Assembly (NCBI RefSeq): GCF_003614185.1
Contig: NZ_KZ987724.1
Location: 3,551,171 to 3,615,170 of the forward strand
Source of the DNA: Paenibacillus aceti
GTDB taxonomy: Bacteria > Bacillota > Bacilli > Paenibacillales > Paenibacillaceae
Direction: 5' to 3'
DNA: 64,000 nucleotides
Shown: one piece after another, positions 24,655-33,991 of the stretch
Layout of the letters: the number at the start of each line of letters is the position of its first letter
Numbering within the stretch: position 1 is the stretch's first letter
Position numbers and translations under genes: made by a program
Notes under the pieces: model-generated
The model's input: only the letters and a program-made list of their open reading frames with translations
The model's database searches: none
What the model was told of the DNA's origin: nothing

Positions 24655-27298
24655 GAGCGTGCACCCTTTCATGATTGAAATAGTGGAATTGGCCTTCATT
24701 CCATAGGATTGCGCTGCAGTAGAACATAGGGTTGGAATCATAGCTATTAAAAAGATCTAACAGCTGCTGTTCCGCAACCGAGCCGTTTACAATAACTAGC
24801 AGTAAGTAACGCCTCGGGTTCAAATAACTAGTCGTTCGAATCAGCGCCACATATTCCCCCTGATAGCTTCTGCCCTGGAATACCAGCTTATTGGGCGACA
24901 GCTTCAGCTGCAGAGATCCGGTATCAAACGGCAGTGCTTCGCAGCTATCGAATTCGGCATCATGATAATAGACGATATGGCTATTCTCCAGAGCACCCAC
25001 CTGCTCATCGAGGCGATGCTGAAGCATATACTTATAATTTCTTGCCCGCTCTCGCAGCGGCTGCTGCAGCAAATGAGTCATGGTGCGGATATACCGCTTC
25101 TTGTTCGGATCCGGCTCAGGCACGATGACGGTGCATTTATCGGCATATACGGCTTTGATTCCCATAGCGCTCTGATCCGGCTCCAGCTTCTCCCTCATCA
25201 GCTCGTAGGGCACTTGGCTCAGCTGCTCAACCGTAAAGCTCATCTTCCCGCCGCCAGCTGCCAATTGAATTCGAATCAAGCTGTAATCATGCAGCTGCAA
25301 TGACGCTTCCTCCCCATTCACTCTCAGAACCGTATTAATGCCTAAATCCATCGCATTCCGGTCTATTAAGAGTCGAATGCTCCGGGCCTGATCCGTGTCT
25401 ACGACAATTTCGCCAGGCTGAACCGCGGCGCGAACTATCGTCCGCTGGCACACATCGGCGACCGCCTCGATTCTCAACCAATAGGATGTATTGTAGATCG
25501 GCTCATGCATATGAAACACAATTTCCCGAGGATTCCGGTCCCTTATATGCTGCTGCATTAAGCGGAGCACCTCTCTCGACTGAAAGACCTCAACCGCTTC
25601 CTTATGCGAGAAATAATTATAGAGGACATTCCGCACCCGGGGCATATAAGCACTGGATTGCAGAATCCGGGTCGTGTTGAAAATATCATCTTCGATATTC
25701 AATAGCTGATATACAGGGGTTGTGCCCAGATTTTCGAGTATCGAATAATCAGGATTATTGATATCCGCCCGGAACGTGCCGACGATATTCATGACAGCGG
25801 CGAACTTGCCGGGAAAGCGGGTGGCCAACCCGAAAATTCTCAAAGCACCGGAGCAGACTCCCATCAGATAGACCCGATCCCGATCTACTCCATAATCCTC
25901 AATGATCTCTTCGATAAACCGCATAATATCCATTTCATTAATATAATCCTTGTTATAGCCGCCCCTTGCGTACATGCAAGCCCAGATGACATCCTCAAAG
26001 CGGTTGTGATACATCTCGTCCGTTCCTTCAGGAACCGTGTTGACCATCGTTCCAAAGGGCATACAGAACACCAGCGGAAACGCCTCTTCCCGCTTATAAT
26101 TGCGGGGCAGAAATACCGTATAAGCGAGCTTGGCCCCATCGATGCTACTCGTACTAAGGGCCGTCTTGATTCCTCTTGGCGAGAATTTCCCTGCATCGAC
26201 ATCTGCCCCCGCCTCCAGCTTGCTCACCGCATCCTCATATTCCCTTAGCAAATGATAATAGATACGATCATAATGCAGCTCTACCTTCCCATGGTTAAGC
26301 CCCTTATCATTCATAGCGAGACTGAGCATGTAGCGATAGAGCTCCAATTGATCTGAACCCATCCCACAAGCAGCCAACCCCTCCAGCAAGCGTTCTCTCT
26401 CATCCTCATAATCTCCGATAAAAATATAGGCGGTCGACAAAGCCTCTTCCGTGCTGCTCTCCCCTGCTGAGACGATGAGTTCCACTACTCCTGAGGCGGC
26501 CTGGCTTAAATCGATACTCACGGGCGTACCCATGTATACGTCACTCGAATGCCAGATCACGCCCTGACGATTTCTCACTTCCAGCTTCAGCCGTTCAGAC
26601 TCGCTATTCTGCAAATCATAAGGAAGGATGAGACAGGATACCCGCTTGTCGGTGCAGAAAGGGCGGTCCGGCAGTACATAATAGAGAGATTTCATCTCTT
26701 CGAGCTTGGCCGGTGTAAACACCAACTGCTCCCGATCCATCTCCAGCAGCAGGGATACCGGCTTATACGAGATCGTAAATCCGTATTCCCCTTCTGGAAG
26801 CGAACGAGTCTCATCATTCACAGCACGTTCCAGCAGAATCGTGTTCACGCCCTGCTTCAACCTGGCAATGATCTGAAACGGCTTGACATGATATTGGAAG
26901 GTACTGTGATTGATTAAATGACCGTTGAGCCATACCGTTACAGGCAGCGAGGAACGAGTGAAAATGAACACTTCCTGTTCAACAGGGCTATAGATGGAGC
27001 AGAGACAATAGATGCGCTTGTCCTCATCGATCTGGAACATGGATTCCAGCAGATTCTCTCTGCCATCCGCTGATTTGTAATAACGCCAGCTATTCTCCCT
27101 TTGCTGCTGCGAGGCGAAGGATACCTCATGCTCCAATAGAATAGGGGACGCCAGGGTCAACGAATCCTCCCCAGGGTCGCTCACACTTCTCACCAGCCAT
27201 TTTGTCAGAAAATTAGGTACATCTCCGGAGAAAGTAACCGGATAATGGCTATGATTCACTATCAGCTCTAATTCATCGGCATCCTGCTTAAGCCGCAC
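24629..27298 (-). CDS. large alpha/beta-hydrolase with Cys in the nucleophile position
   Basis: 889 residues from GTG 27298 with GAGGTG upstream. The N-terminal 330 residues form beta-rich domains (WLNGHLINHSTFQYHVKPFQ, LKQGVNTILLERAVN is sugar-binding-like). A hydrolase core follows, residues about 385-570: YTVFLPRNYKREEAFPLVFC, then DRDRVYLMGVCSGALRIFG. Compared with GYSMGG of the 218-residue hydrolase, the elbow reads GVCSGA, placing Cys where Ser is expected. The C-terminal 300 residues are further beta-structure. Cys-nucleophile hydrolases include dienelactone hydrolases and some thioesterases. Acting as an acyl-releasing or transferring enzyme on the carrier proteins is inference. Confidence 0.75.
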   Translation of the reverse strand: MRLKQDADELELIVNHSHYPVTFSGDVPNFLTKWLVRSVSDPGEDSLTLASPILLEHEVSFASQQQRENSWRYYKSADGRENLLESMFQIDEDKRIYCLCSIYSPVEQEVFIFTRSSLPVTVWLNGHLINHSTFQYHVKPFQIIARLKQGVNTILLERAVNDETRSLPEGEYGFTISYKPVSLLLEMDREQLVFTPAKLEEMKSLYYVLPDRPFCTDKRVSCLILPYDLQNSESERLKLEVRNRQGVIWHSSDVYMGTPVSIDLSQAASGVVELIVSAGESSTEEALSTAYIFIGDYEDERERLLEGLAACGMGSDQLELYRYMLSLAMNDKGLNHGKVELHYDRIYYHLLREYEDAVSKLEAGADVDAGKFSPRGIKTALSTSSIDGAKLAYTVFLPRNYKREEAFPLVFCMPFGTMVNTVPEGTDEMYHNRFEDVIWACMYARGGYNKDYINEMDIMRFIEEIIEDYGVDRDRVYLMGVCSGALRIFGLATRFPGKFAAVMNIVGTFRADINNPDYSILENLGTTPVYQLLNIEDDIFNTTRILQSSAYMPRVRNVLYNYFSHKEAVEVFQSREVLRLMQQHIRDRNPREIVFHMHEPIYNTSYWLRIEAVADVCQRTIVRAAVQPGEIVVDTDQARSIRLLIDRNAMDLGINTVLRVNGEEASLQLHDYSLIRIQLAAGGGKMSFTVEQLSQVPYELMREKLEPDQSAMGIKAVYADKCTVIVPEPDPNKKRYIRTMTHLLQQPLRERARNYKYMLQHRLDEQVGALENSHIVYYHDAEFDSCEALPFDTGSLQLKLSPNKLVFQGRSYQGEYVALIRTTSYLNPRRYLLLVIVNGSVAEQQLLDLFNSYDSNPMFYCSAILWNEGQFHYFNHERVHAHANANGYE

Positions 27299-27304
27299 CT
27301 CTGC

Positions 27305-27967
27305 TCACCTCGCTTTCGTCTCCATGAACTGATGATCCGTAAAATACGAATCGACGTAAAACAGCATTTCATCCCATCCATCACGAAGGATGTGGACTTG
27401 CAGCGATTGACTTCTCATTAACTGTGAGAAGATGCGGTGATAGATTCGCCGGCATCTCCTCAAATAAAACAAATCCTTGTTTTTAATCTGTTCATTGCTT
27501 AGAATGGCTTGATTCATATGAAATAGCTTCTTGCCTCTTAACAGCATTCTCTGATAGCACTCTTCTGGACTACGATCGACAAAGAACACCAGATCCGGCT
27601 TTCTGGCCCACTTCAACAGCCAGTTTCCGAATTTAGGGTTAGCCTGATTGGCCTCATCCCTGACTAATCCAGTGTATATATACCTGTCACAGATGAGTGT
27701 ATGACCCCAAGCTAGTTTTGGGATAATTATACAAAAATAATCTACCATAAAAGATATCCATTGTAAAAAACTATATATATTAGTAGTTAACCATCGCTTT
27801 TTAACCAGGTAGGCAGTCAGAGCACGGATCACACGATTTGAATTCCATTCAAATACATAAACGCTGTGACCATATAGAAGCAAATGCGGCGCCAGTTGTT
27901 CAATCAAATGGCTCTTGCCGCACGCGCTAATCCCTTCTACTACGACCAAATGGCCAGTTCTCCGCAA
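27305..27967 (-). CDS. thymidylate-kinase-like P-loop kinase
   Basis: 220 residues, TTG start directly after the stop of the preceding gene with GAAGGG overlapping. P-loop VVVEGISACGKSHL near residue 12, the DRY-type motif LICDRYIYTGL near residue 95 and the lid-like ECYQRMLLRGKK near 140 follow the TMK family plan. The family phosphorylates nucleoside monophosphates, but divergence between P-loop and DRY leaves the substrate open. It neighbours a nucleotidyltransferase and a 5'-nucleotidase-fold gene, suggesting handling of a nucleotidylated or phosphorylated intermediate. Confidence 0.82.
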   Translation of the reverse strand: MRRTGHLVVVEGISACGKSHLIEQLAPHLLLYGHSVYVFEWNSNRVIRALTAYLVKKRWLTTNIYSFLQWISFMVDYFCIIIPKLAWGHTLICDRYIYTGLVRDEANQANPKFGNWLLKWARKPDLVFFVDRSPEECYQRMLLRGKKLFHMNQAILSNEQIKNKDLFYLRRCRRIYHRIFSQLMRSQSLQVHILRDGWDEMLFYVDSYFTDHQFMETKAR

Positions 27968-29149
27968 CTACCCTTCACCACCAACCTGGATTTGCTCTTT
28001 TCTACTGCTCCAGAAGCGATCCCTCGGCCCCATCATCTCCTCACTGACTTGAAGCACCCGCGCAGAATCGAACATTCTAGTGAAGAAATCGGCCTCCCAT
28101 CGGGCCGTGGTCTCATTCTCGATACCGTACTCGTCCAAATAGCCTTTATCCTCCGGCTCAAGAGCCTCCATCACCCATGAAGGAATGACCTCGCCATAGA
28201 TATAATTGACATAATAGAAAGCGTAATAGATGACCTTCTCACAGCCATGCTCCTCGCAAAAGGCGAGTAATTGATCCCATTTGATCTCATGCTCATATTT
28301 CTCAATGTACAAGAGGATGTCCGAGAATTTATACAGCTTCAAATCGCGAAGATCCGCGATCCAGTTCAGCATCACCGCTTCCTTATACAGATGGCAGGAT
28401 AACTGAATGAGGAAATCCTCATGATTCAGAACATAGCTCTTATAACCGAATACCTCTACTTCTCTCAAGCGGGACAACAGCAGCGGGGTAGAAATCCGAT
28501 ACGGGCAGTTGCCCTTCCACAATATATCGTGATTCAAATCCACCTGCAGCAGACTGACAAAAGGATGCTCTGTTTTCTTGAGACATTCCTGAAGCTCATG
28601 GGTCGCCATCTGATGCATCATCTTCTGCTTGCGCGTCCCCGGGATAATCATATCCGTGTTCCTGTCATATTCCCCCTGAATGTATCCCATATCCTCCAAA
28701 ATGCGGACGAATTGAGCGCTATCCTCCATCGAAATCAACAGATCCAGATCATTAAAGGTGCGTGTCTCGATCGACGGGTAGACATTGGCGGCCAGATAAT
28801 TTCCTTTTAATATAGCGGCCTTCAATCCTTGCTCATGAAACCGTTCATAGATCGCACCCAGCTCTTCAAAATAATACTGATTGCGCATCGCATACACTTT
28901 GCTCTGATTCTTCATCACCTTAACTACTTCTTCTTCCACCAGGTCGAGGAGCTTCATACGCTTCAAATGATAGTACATCATATTGAGAACCCGATGCGTT
29001 AAGCCCTGATACAATATATCCTTCCAGTCCAGATATCCGCCTAACAGCTCGCGGGCCTGATTCTCCTGTTCTTCATTCCAGTCGCCACGCGAGCATAATA
29101 TGACCAACTGTCTTTCTTTTGACAAGCTCTCCACAGGTAATCGCATCAT
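27968..29149 (-). CDS. nucleotidyltransferase family protein (PF14907-like)
   Basis: 393 residues from ATG 29149 behind GAGGAG. The catalytic segment AAILKGNYLAANVYP ... TRTFNDLDLLIS near residues 105-135 matches the nucleotidyltransferase fold with metal-binding DLDLL, followed by LEDMGYI. Family members occur in peptide natural-product clusters (including lasso peptide clusters) and are proposed to transfer nucleotides or modify phosphorylated groups. Adjacent to the TMK-like kinase with no gap, so the two may act in sequence (inference). Confidence 0.85.
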   Translation of the reverse strand: MMRLPVESLSKERQLVILCSRGDWNEEQENQARELLGGYLDWKDILYQGLTHRVLNMMYYHLKRMKLLDLVEEEVVKVMKNQSKVYAMRNQYYFEELGAIYERFHEQGLKAAILKGNYLAANVYPSIETRTFNDLDLLISMEDSAQFVRILEDMGYIQGEYDRNTDMIIPGTRKQKMMHQMATHELQECLKKTEHPFVSLLQVDLNHDILWKGNCPYRISTPLLLSRLREVEVFGYKSYVLNHEDFLIQLSCHLYKEAVMLNWIADLRDLKLYKFSDILLYIEKYEHEIKWDQLLAFCEEHGCEKVIYYAFYYVNYIYGEVIPSWVMEALEPEDKGYLDEYGIENETTARWEADFFTRMFDSARVLQVSEEMMGPRDRFWSSRKEQIQVGGEG

Positions 29150-29174
29150 CTGACTCCTCCTCTATCATCGCTTC

Positions 29175-30758
29175 TTAATTGAACAGACCTGAGCCGTATC
29201 TCAAATTAATCGCTTCAATTCTTCCGTCCTCTTGAGGATTAACGACCTTCTTCTCTCGCAGATAATCTGCCAATACATTCATCAGCAGTTCGCCTGTATC
29301 GAGCACTTCGGCATCCTTGAATTCCTCATAATTGTCGCCGCCATTATACAAGTAATCGCTGATCGCCACTTTATAGAGCTTGTCCTTCGCAAGTGGCTCG
29401 CCGTTATAAGTTACCTCTACCAGCCTTTCCCCGGCCGGCTTGGAGGCATCGAACACATATTTAATGCCGGAGACCTGCAGGAAAGCACCATTCGTGCCGT
29501 TCGGATAAGCGAGCAGCCCCCGCTCTATCGCTTTATAGATCGGGTCCCCTTTCATCTCTACCACAATGAGCGAATTTGCAAACGGCAGTGCGCTGTTCAA
29601 TTGGTATAAGCTGATCTCGCCCTCGTCGATGCTCTCGCGAATCCCTCCGCCATTCAGCAGCGCGATCTCCGCTCCCGCCTTCTCTCTCATTGCGTCGGCC
29701 AGCAAATTGGCGAAATTGGTCTCTTGGGTACGCAGCTGCGTCCGTACTCCATTCAGCTTGATCGCCGATGAGCCCACCACTTCCTTCGTCTGCTCCATCG
29801 CAACGGCATGATACTTATCAGCGATTTCCGCCATATCCGGATCAGCCTTACCGCCATCCCGGATCGACTTGACCATCCATGAAATGTCCGCCAGCTTGCC
29901 ATCCTTGAAATACAGATTGGCGATTCCTACATGCGTCGTCCAGGCACCCGCTTCTGCAATATAGGTGTTGCGTACCTTCACTGCATTGGTATATAAGTTA
30001 TGCCTGCGCCCGCTCAGAATCAGATCGATGCCGTCCACATGCTCGGCCAGCTGCACATCTGTATCATCGCCGAGGTGAGAGAGCAGGATGACCGCATCGG
30101 CCTGCCCCTTAATCTCATTCAGTACAGCAGTAACCTCTTGCTCCGGGTCCTTGATCGAGATATTCTGATGCTGATCGCCCGAGAAATTTCGCAGAGCCTG
30201 CGGGGTGAGCAGACCGATGAACGCGATTCTCTTCCCCCCGATGTCCACGATCTTATAAGGCTCGAACATTCGCTGCTCATCCATATACAGATTGGCTGAC
30301 AGCATCGGGAATTGAATCTCATCCTTAATTTCCATAAATCGGTCGATACCGAAGTTGAAATCATTGCTGCCCGGGATCATCGCGGTATAGCCCATCTTAT
30401 TCGCGACTTCTACGATCCCCTGGCCTTCATCCACATTCGCTTCATTAGTCCCATGGAACATATCGCCGGTATCGACAATCAGGGTATTGGGATTCGACTG
30501 CTTTTCCTTATCGTAGAGATACTTCACGACGGGAAGCCCCATCACGCCGTAGATATTCTCTGTCGTATACTGTCCCCAGGCATTATCCGCGAACATGATA
30601 TGTCCATGGATATCCGCCGTATTCATAATCGTAATTTTCTCATCGTATTGGCCTACCTTTAACAGAACCTCGTCCCAGGTCACATTCTTCATGAAATAAT
30701 AAACACCAAAGAAGATGAGCAGGACGGCCAGCACGATAATATTCACATATTTCCTCAC
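29175..30758 (-). CDS. membrane-anchored 5'-nucleotidase-fold protein with altered active site
   Basis: 527 residues from GTG 30758. An N-terminal hydrophobic anchor (residues 5-24) places the rest outside the membrane. The metallophosphatase domain has TADIHGHI and VDTGDMF, but the usual GNH(D/E) motif is PGSNDFNFG and the GHxH motif is SGRRHN, so the catalytic His and metal ligands are substituted. The C-terminal 5'-nucleotidase domain is normal (LNGGGIRESI, YLYNGGDNYEEF). Probably a binding or altered-activity protein instead of a standard 5'-nucleotidase. It stands between exporter permeases and the nucleotidyltransferase. Confidence 0.82.
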   Translation of the reverse strand: MRKYVNIIVLAVLLIFFGVYYFMKNVTWDEVLLKVGQYDEKITIMNTADIHGHIMFADNAWGQYTTENIYGVMGLPVVKYLYDKEKQSNPNTLIVDTGDMFHGTNEANVDEGQGIVEVANKMGYTAMIPGSNDFNFGIDRFMEIKDEIQFPMLSANLYMDEQRMFEPYKIVDIGGKRIAFIGLLTPQALRNFSGDQHQNISIKDPEQEVTAVLNEIKGQADAVILLSHLGDDTDVQLAEHVDGIDLILSGRRHNLYTNAVKVRNTYIAEAGAWTTHVGIANLYFKDGKLADISWMVKSIRDGGKADPDMAEIADKYHAVAMEQTKEVVGSSAIKLNGVRTQLRTQETNFANLLADAMREKAGAEIALLNGGGIRESIDEGEISLYQLNSALPFANSLIVVEMKGDPIYKAIERGLLAYPNGTNGAFLQVSGIKYVFDASKPAGERLVEVTYNGEPLAKDKLYKVAISDYLYNGGDNYEEFKDAEVLDTGELLMNVLADYLREKKVVNPQEDGRIEAINLRYGSGLFN

Positions 30759-30789
30759 GGTTTCTCCACCTCTTCGTCATCTAATACAG

Positions 30790-31602
30790 CTAATACAGCG
30801 CATTTCCGGTGCTGGAGTAATGTTTCAATCCATAGTTCCAGACAAGGCACACTAAGGCGAAAAGAACAGCAGCCACGACAGGGTTGAGAAACATAAAACC
30901 TGACCAGAATTCATTCATTTCCGGCTTCTTCAAAAAATACTGGGCCGGAAAATAATTGACGAACCCGAAGGGAATCACATAAATCAAAAACTTCTGAATC
31001 AATCCCGGGTAGAAGCTGAGCGGATAGGCTGCTATTTTCCGAGAGTTAAAAAACAGCATATTGCGAAGGTTCGTCGTACGAACCGTCCAGAAACAAAAGG
31101 TAGAGGCGATCATAAATATGGAAGCCTGGATGAGCGCTCCACCCAGCAGCATGAGGATGTAGAACAGAATCCCGCTCGCCGTCCATTCAATCCCCAGCTG
31201 TGAAGCCGTCTTCTGCAATAGAATAATCCCCAGCACACCATGCCCGAGTGCCGCCGTATAGTCCACCTTCGAGGCGATAACCTGAAACAGAATCCCGACA
31301 GGTCTGACCAGAAATCGGTCAAATTCACCCGAATAGACCAGATCCTCGAAATCGCGGATACCTGTAAAGAAGAAGACAAACAAGCTGTAGGACAAAAATA
31401 AAAAGCTGTACAAGAACAAAATCTCATCGATTTGCCAGCCCTTGATCATCACGAAGCGATTGAGCATAAGAATCAGAATGATGACACCGGCCATCTCCCT
31501 GATCATGACTGCCGCAGCGATTAGAACTCTGTCGAATTTATACTGGAGCGTGACCTTTAAGGTGAGTTGAAAATATTTTAGAAATAGTCGTAGAGGATAC
31601 AT
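30790..31602 (-). CDS. ABC-2 exporter permease (COG3694-like)
   Basis: About 270 residues from ATG 31602 (MYPLRLFLKYF), placed after GGGAGGG; the in-frame 31656 start overlaps the upstream gene. Six hydrophobic segments; the family pattern SGEFDRFLVRPVGILFQVIA near residue 85 is typical of the DUF990-type permeases. With the preceding ATPase and permease it forms a three-gene exporter set (COG4586-4587-3694 type). It likely exports the pathway product or confers self-protection. Confidence 0.88.
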   Translation of the reverse strand: MYPLRLFLKYFQLTLKVTLQYKFDRVLIAAAVMIREMAGVIILILMLNRFVMIKGWQIDEILFLYSFLFLSYSLFVFFFTGIRDFEDLVYSGEFDRFLVRPVGILFQVIASKVDYTAALGHGVLGIILLQKTASQLGIEWTASGILFYILMLLGGALIQASIFMIASTFCFWTVRTTNLRNMLFFNSRKIAAYPLSFYPGLIQKFLIYVIPFGFVNYFPAQYFLKKPEMNEFWSGFMFLNPVVAAVLFALVCLVWNYGLKHYSSTGNALY

Positions 31603-31606
31603 GTCT

Positions 31607-32395
31607 TCACCCTCCCTGCACGATAAGTCTTCGGGTGGCCAGCTTCCACAGCACATGCCCGATCAGGCCCAGTACAGTAATCCAGATCACTTGTCTGAGC
31701 AGACTGAAGAGTAGCTGATCCATCGGAATCTGTCCCAAATAAATAGAAATGGGAATGAAGAAGATGGTGTCAAAGGGTGTAAGCTTAATAAAATGAACGA
31801 GCTGCTGCGGCATAAACCATAAAGGGATGACCGCTCCCGAGAGGACAAGCACAGCCGTATCCTTAATCGTCACGAGACTAAAGGTCTTATAGAACCAGAA
31901 GGCGCTGAGCCATACGATAAAGTTCAAGCTGTACATGACGAAATAACCCAGGATGACACTCAGCAAAAAGCAAAGGAACATCTCGATGGAAAACGGCGGA
32001 AGTACGCGGTAGACGAGTGAGTATAGTAGCAGTGTCGGAATGAGCAGCAGTACAATCCGGTACAATAACGCGCCGAAGTGAAAGGAGAATAGATGCAGCC
32101 GGAAGCTCAGCGGCTTAAGCAGGTCTGATGTGATCAGCCCTGACTTGATCTTCTTCTCGATCACATATTCATCCATCGTAAAAATTTGAAAGAGGGCCAG
32201 GGCCAGAATGACATAGGTGACGATCAGGCTGAACTGCAGATTATCGAGCCCGCCCTCTTCTTCATAGATCGCTCGCCAGATCGCCAGATTAACGAGAATC
32301 GTCACGATCGTATTCAATAGAGCTGCGAAATACTCGGCGCGAAATACTAGATTGTTGCGGAAGGACTTCTGCGCAATTTTAAGATACGCTCTCAT
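31607..32395 (-). CDS. ABC-2 exporter permease (COG4587-like)
   Basis: About 262 residues from ATG 32395, with GGAGGGG nine bases upstream and a 17-bp overlap with the ATPase gene. Six hydrophobic segments and the family element KKIKSGLITSDLLKPLSFRL near residue 80. It pairs with the permease that starts four bases after its stop. The substrate is unknown. Confidence 0.88.
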   Translation of the reverse strand: MRAYLKIAQKSFRNNLVFRAEYFAALLNTIVTILVNLAIWRAIYEEEGGLDNLQFSLIVTYVILALALFQIFTMDEYVIEKKIKSGLITSDLLKPLSFRLHLFSFHFGALLYRIVLLLIPTLLLYSLVYRVLPPFSIEMFLCFLLSVILGYFVMYSLNFIVWLSAFWFYKTFSLVTIKDTAVLVLSGAVIPLWFMPQQLVHFIKLTPFDTIFFIPISIYLGQIPMDQLLFSLLRQVIWITVLGLIGHVLWKLATRRLIVQGG

Positions 32396-33377
32396 ACGCC
32401 GGCGCCCCTCCCTCATAAATCTGCTTGATGATCGATTCAATATCTGTCTCTTGAACCGTCAGATCAAGCACCTCATACCGGCTCATCAGCTCGGCGATCA
32501 GCTCGGGAATCTTAACCTCATTCGTCCGGAATTGAAAGGTCTTTGTATTCCCGGCTTCCTTGATCATCTGCGCCCCGGGAAGCTCGATACGGTCGTATTG
32601 CCGGCCAAATTTCACGGTCAGCTTGCGCTCGCTGTCGCTGAATTGCCGGATTTCATCGACCTTGCTATCACAGACGATATCCCCACGGTCGATCACAATC
32701 ATCCGCTCGCAGGTCTTCTCAATATCCTGCATATCATGAGTCGTGAATAGCATGGTAATGCCCTTCTCCTGATTCATGCTGCGGATAAACTCCCTGATCC
32801 GTTCCTTGGCGACAATATCCAGCCCGATCGTCGGCTCATCAAAGAAGAGGATCGCCGGCTCATGAATCATGGCCGCGGCGATATCCGCTCTCATCCGCTG
32901 ACCCAGACTCAACTGCCTGACCGGCTGATGTAGAAATTCATGAAGATCCAGCATTTCACTGAACATATCCATGTTTTTCTTGAATGTAGCGTCCGGGATT
33001 TTGTAGATGGTCTTGAGCAGATCGAAGGTATCCTCGGCGGGCAAATCCCACCACAGCTGTGTTCTCTGCCCAAAGACCACTCCGATTTGAGATACATACT
33101 TCTTCCGATTGCGGAACGGGTCCATACCGTTGACAATCACCTTACCGGAGGTCGGCTTCAATACACCTGACAGAATCTTTACGGTAGTAGATTTGCCCGC
33201 TCCATTCGGTCCGATGAACCCTACCATCTCTCCCTCTGAGATCGAGAAGCTGATGCCGTTCACGGCCCGTTTCTTCTGATATTCGGGCATCAGCAGGTTC
33301 TTGATCGCATGAAAGAACCCCTTCTGATTTTTATTCAATTGATAGTCTTTCACGAGTTGCTCTACTTGAATAAGCAT
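32379..33377 (-). CDS. ABC-2 exporter ATPase (COG4586-like)
   Basis: 332 residues. Walker A GPNGAGKSTTV near residue 60, Q-loop FGQRTQLWWDLP, signature LSLGQRMRAD, Walker B ILFFDEPTIGLD and switch His in FTTHDMQD. The C-terminal 80 residues form the extra domain typical of drug-exporter ATPases. Followed directly by its two permeases. Confidence 0.93.
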   Translation of the reverse strand: MLIQVEQLVKDYQLNKNQKGFFHAIKNLLMPEYQKKRAVNGISFSISEGEMVGFIGPNGAGKSTTVKILSGVLKPTSGKVIVNGMDPFRNRKKYVSQIGVVFGQRTQLWWDLPAEDTFDLLKTIYKIPDATFKKNMDMFSEMLDLHEFLHQPVRQLSLGQRMRADIAAAMIHEPAILFFDEPTIGLDIVAKERIREFIRSMNQEKGITMLFTTHDMQDIEKTCERMIVIDRGDIVCDSKVDEIRQFSDSERKLTVKFGRQYDRIELPGAQMIKEAGNTKTFQFRTNEVKIPELIAELMSRYEVLDLTVQETDIESIIKQIYEGGAPAYESVS

Positions 33378-33392
33378 GTCACTTCGACCACC

Positions 33393-33986
33393 TTAAGATA
33401 AAAGTACCCCGCTATACGTCTCCGCCATGTCCAGAAAATTACGAATCAACACCTTACCATAGGAGGATAAAATGGATTCGGGATGAAATTGCACGCCTAC
33501 CGTACAAAATTCCTTATGTCTCACGGCCATAATCGTCCCATCCTCTGCATAGGCCTGTACCTCCAGGCAGTCCGGCAGCGTATCCTTGCGAATACAGAGT
33601 GAATGATAGCGCACCACCTCGAATTTCTCGGGAGTATGGGCGAAGATTCCCTGATTATCGTTGACGATCACCGAACGCTTGCCATGCACGACATCAGGGG
33701 CCAAATCGATCGTTGCTCCCAGGCAATAACCGATCGCCTGATGCCCGAGACAGATGCCGAAGATCGGGATCACACCGTTAAGCTCTCGGATAATATCCAG
33801 ACTGACCCCTGATTGTTCCGGACGTCCGGGGCCCGGGGAGATGATAATGCTGTCCGGATTCATACGATAGACCTCATCCAGGCTGATTTTGTCATTCCTA
33901 TACACCGCCAGATCAGAGGTCATCTCACCGATGTACTGGTACAGGTTATAGGTAAAAGAGTCGTAGTTATCGATTAACAAGACCAT
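33393..33986 (-). CDS. pabA: aminodeoxychorismate synthase glutamine amidotransferase subunit
   Basis: About 197 residues. ATG 33986 is preferred (MVLLIDNYDSFTYNLYQY, eight bases after GGAGAG) over GTG 33995, which abuts that site. A class I amidotransferase with catalytic Cys in FGICLGHQAIG near residue 77 and the His/Glu pair in VQFHPES near 168. It releases ammonia from glutamine for the PabB subunit. It starts five bases after the pabB stop. PabA and TrpG are indistinguishable by sequence alone; the PabB partner decides the name. Confidence 0.92.
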   Translation of the reverse strand: MVLLIDNYDSFTYNLYQYIGEMTSDLAVYRNDKISLDEVYRMNPDSIIISPGPGRPEQSGVSLDIIRELNGVIPIFGICLGHQAIGYCLGATIDLAPDVVHGKRSVIVNDNQGIFAHTPEKFEVVRYHSLCIRKDTLPDCLEVQAYAEDGTIMAVRHKEFCTVGVQFHPESILSSYGKVLIRNFLDMAETYSGVLLS

Positions 33987-33991
33987 TCTTG

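Noticed and set aside
24629-27298. NRPS/PKS thioesterase as the name for the 889-residue protein
   Set aside because: No megasynthase is present and the beta-rich flanks are unlike NRPS thioesterases; only the hydrolase core is supported.
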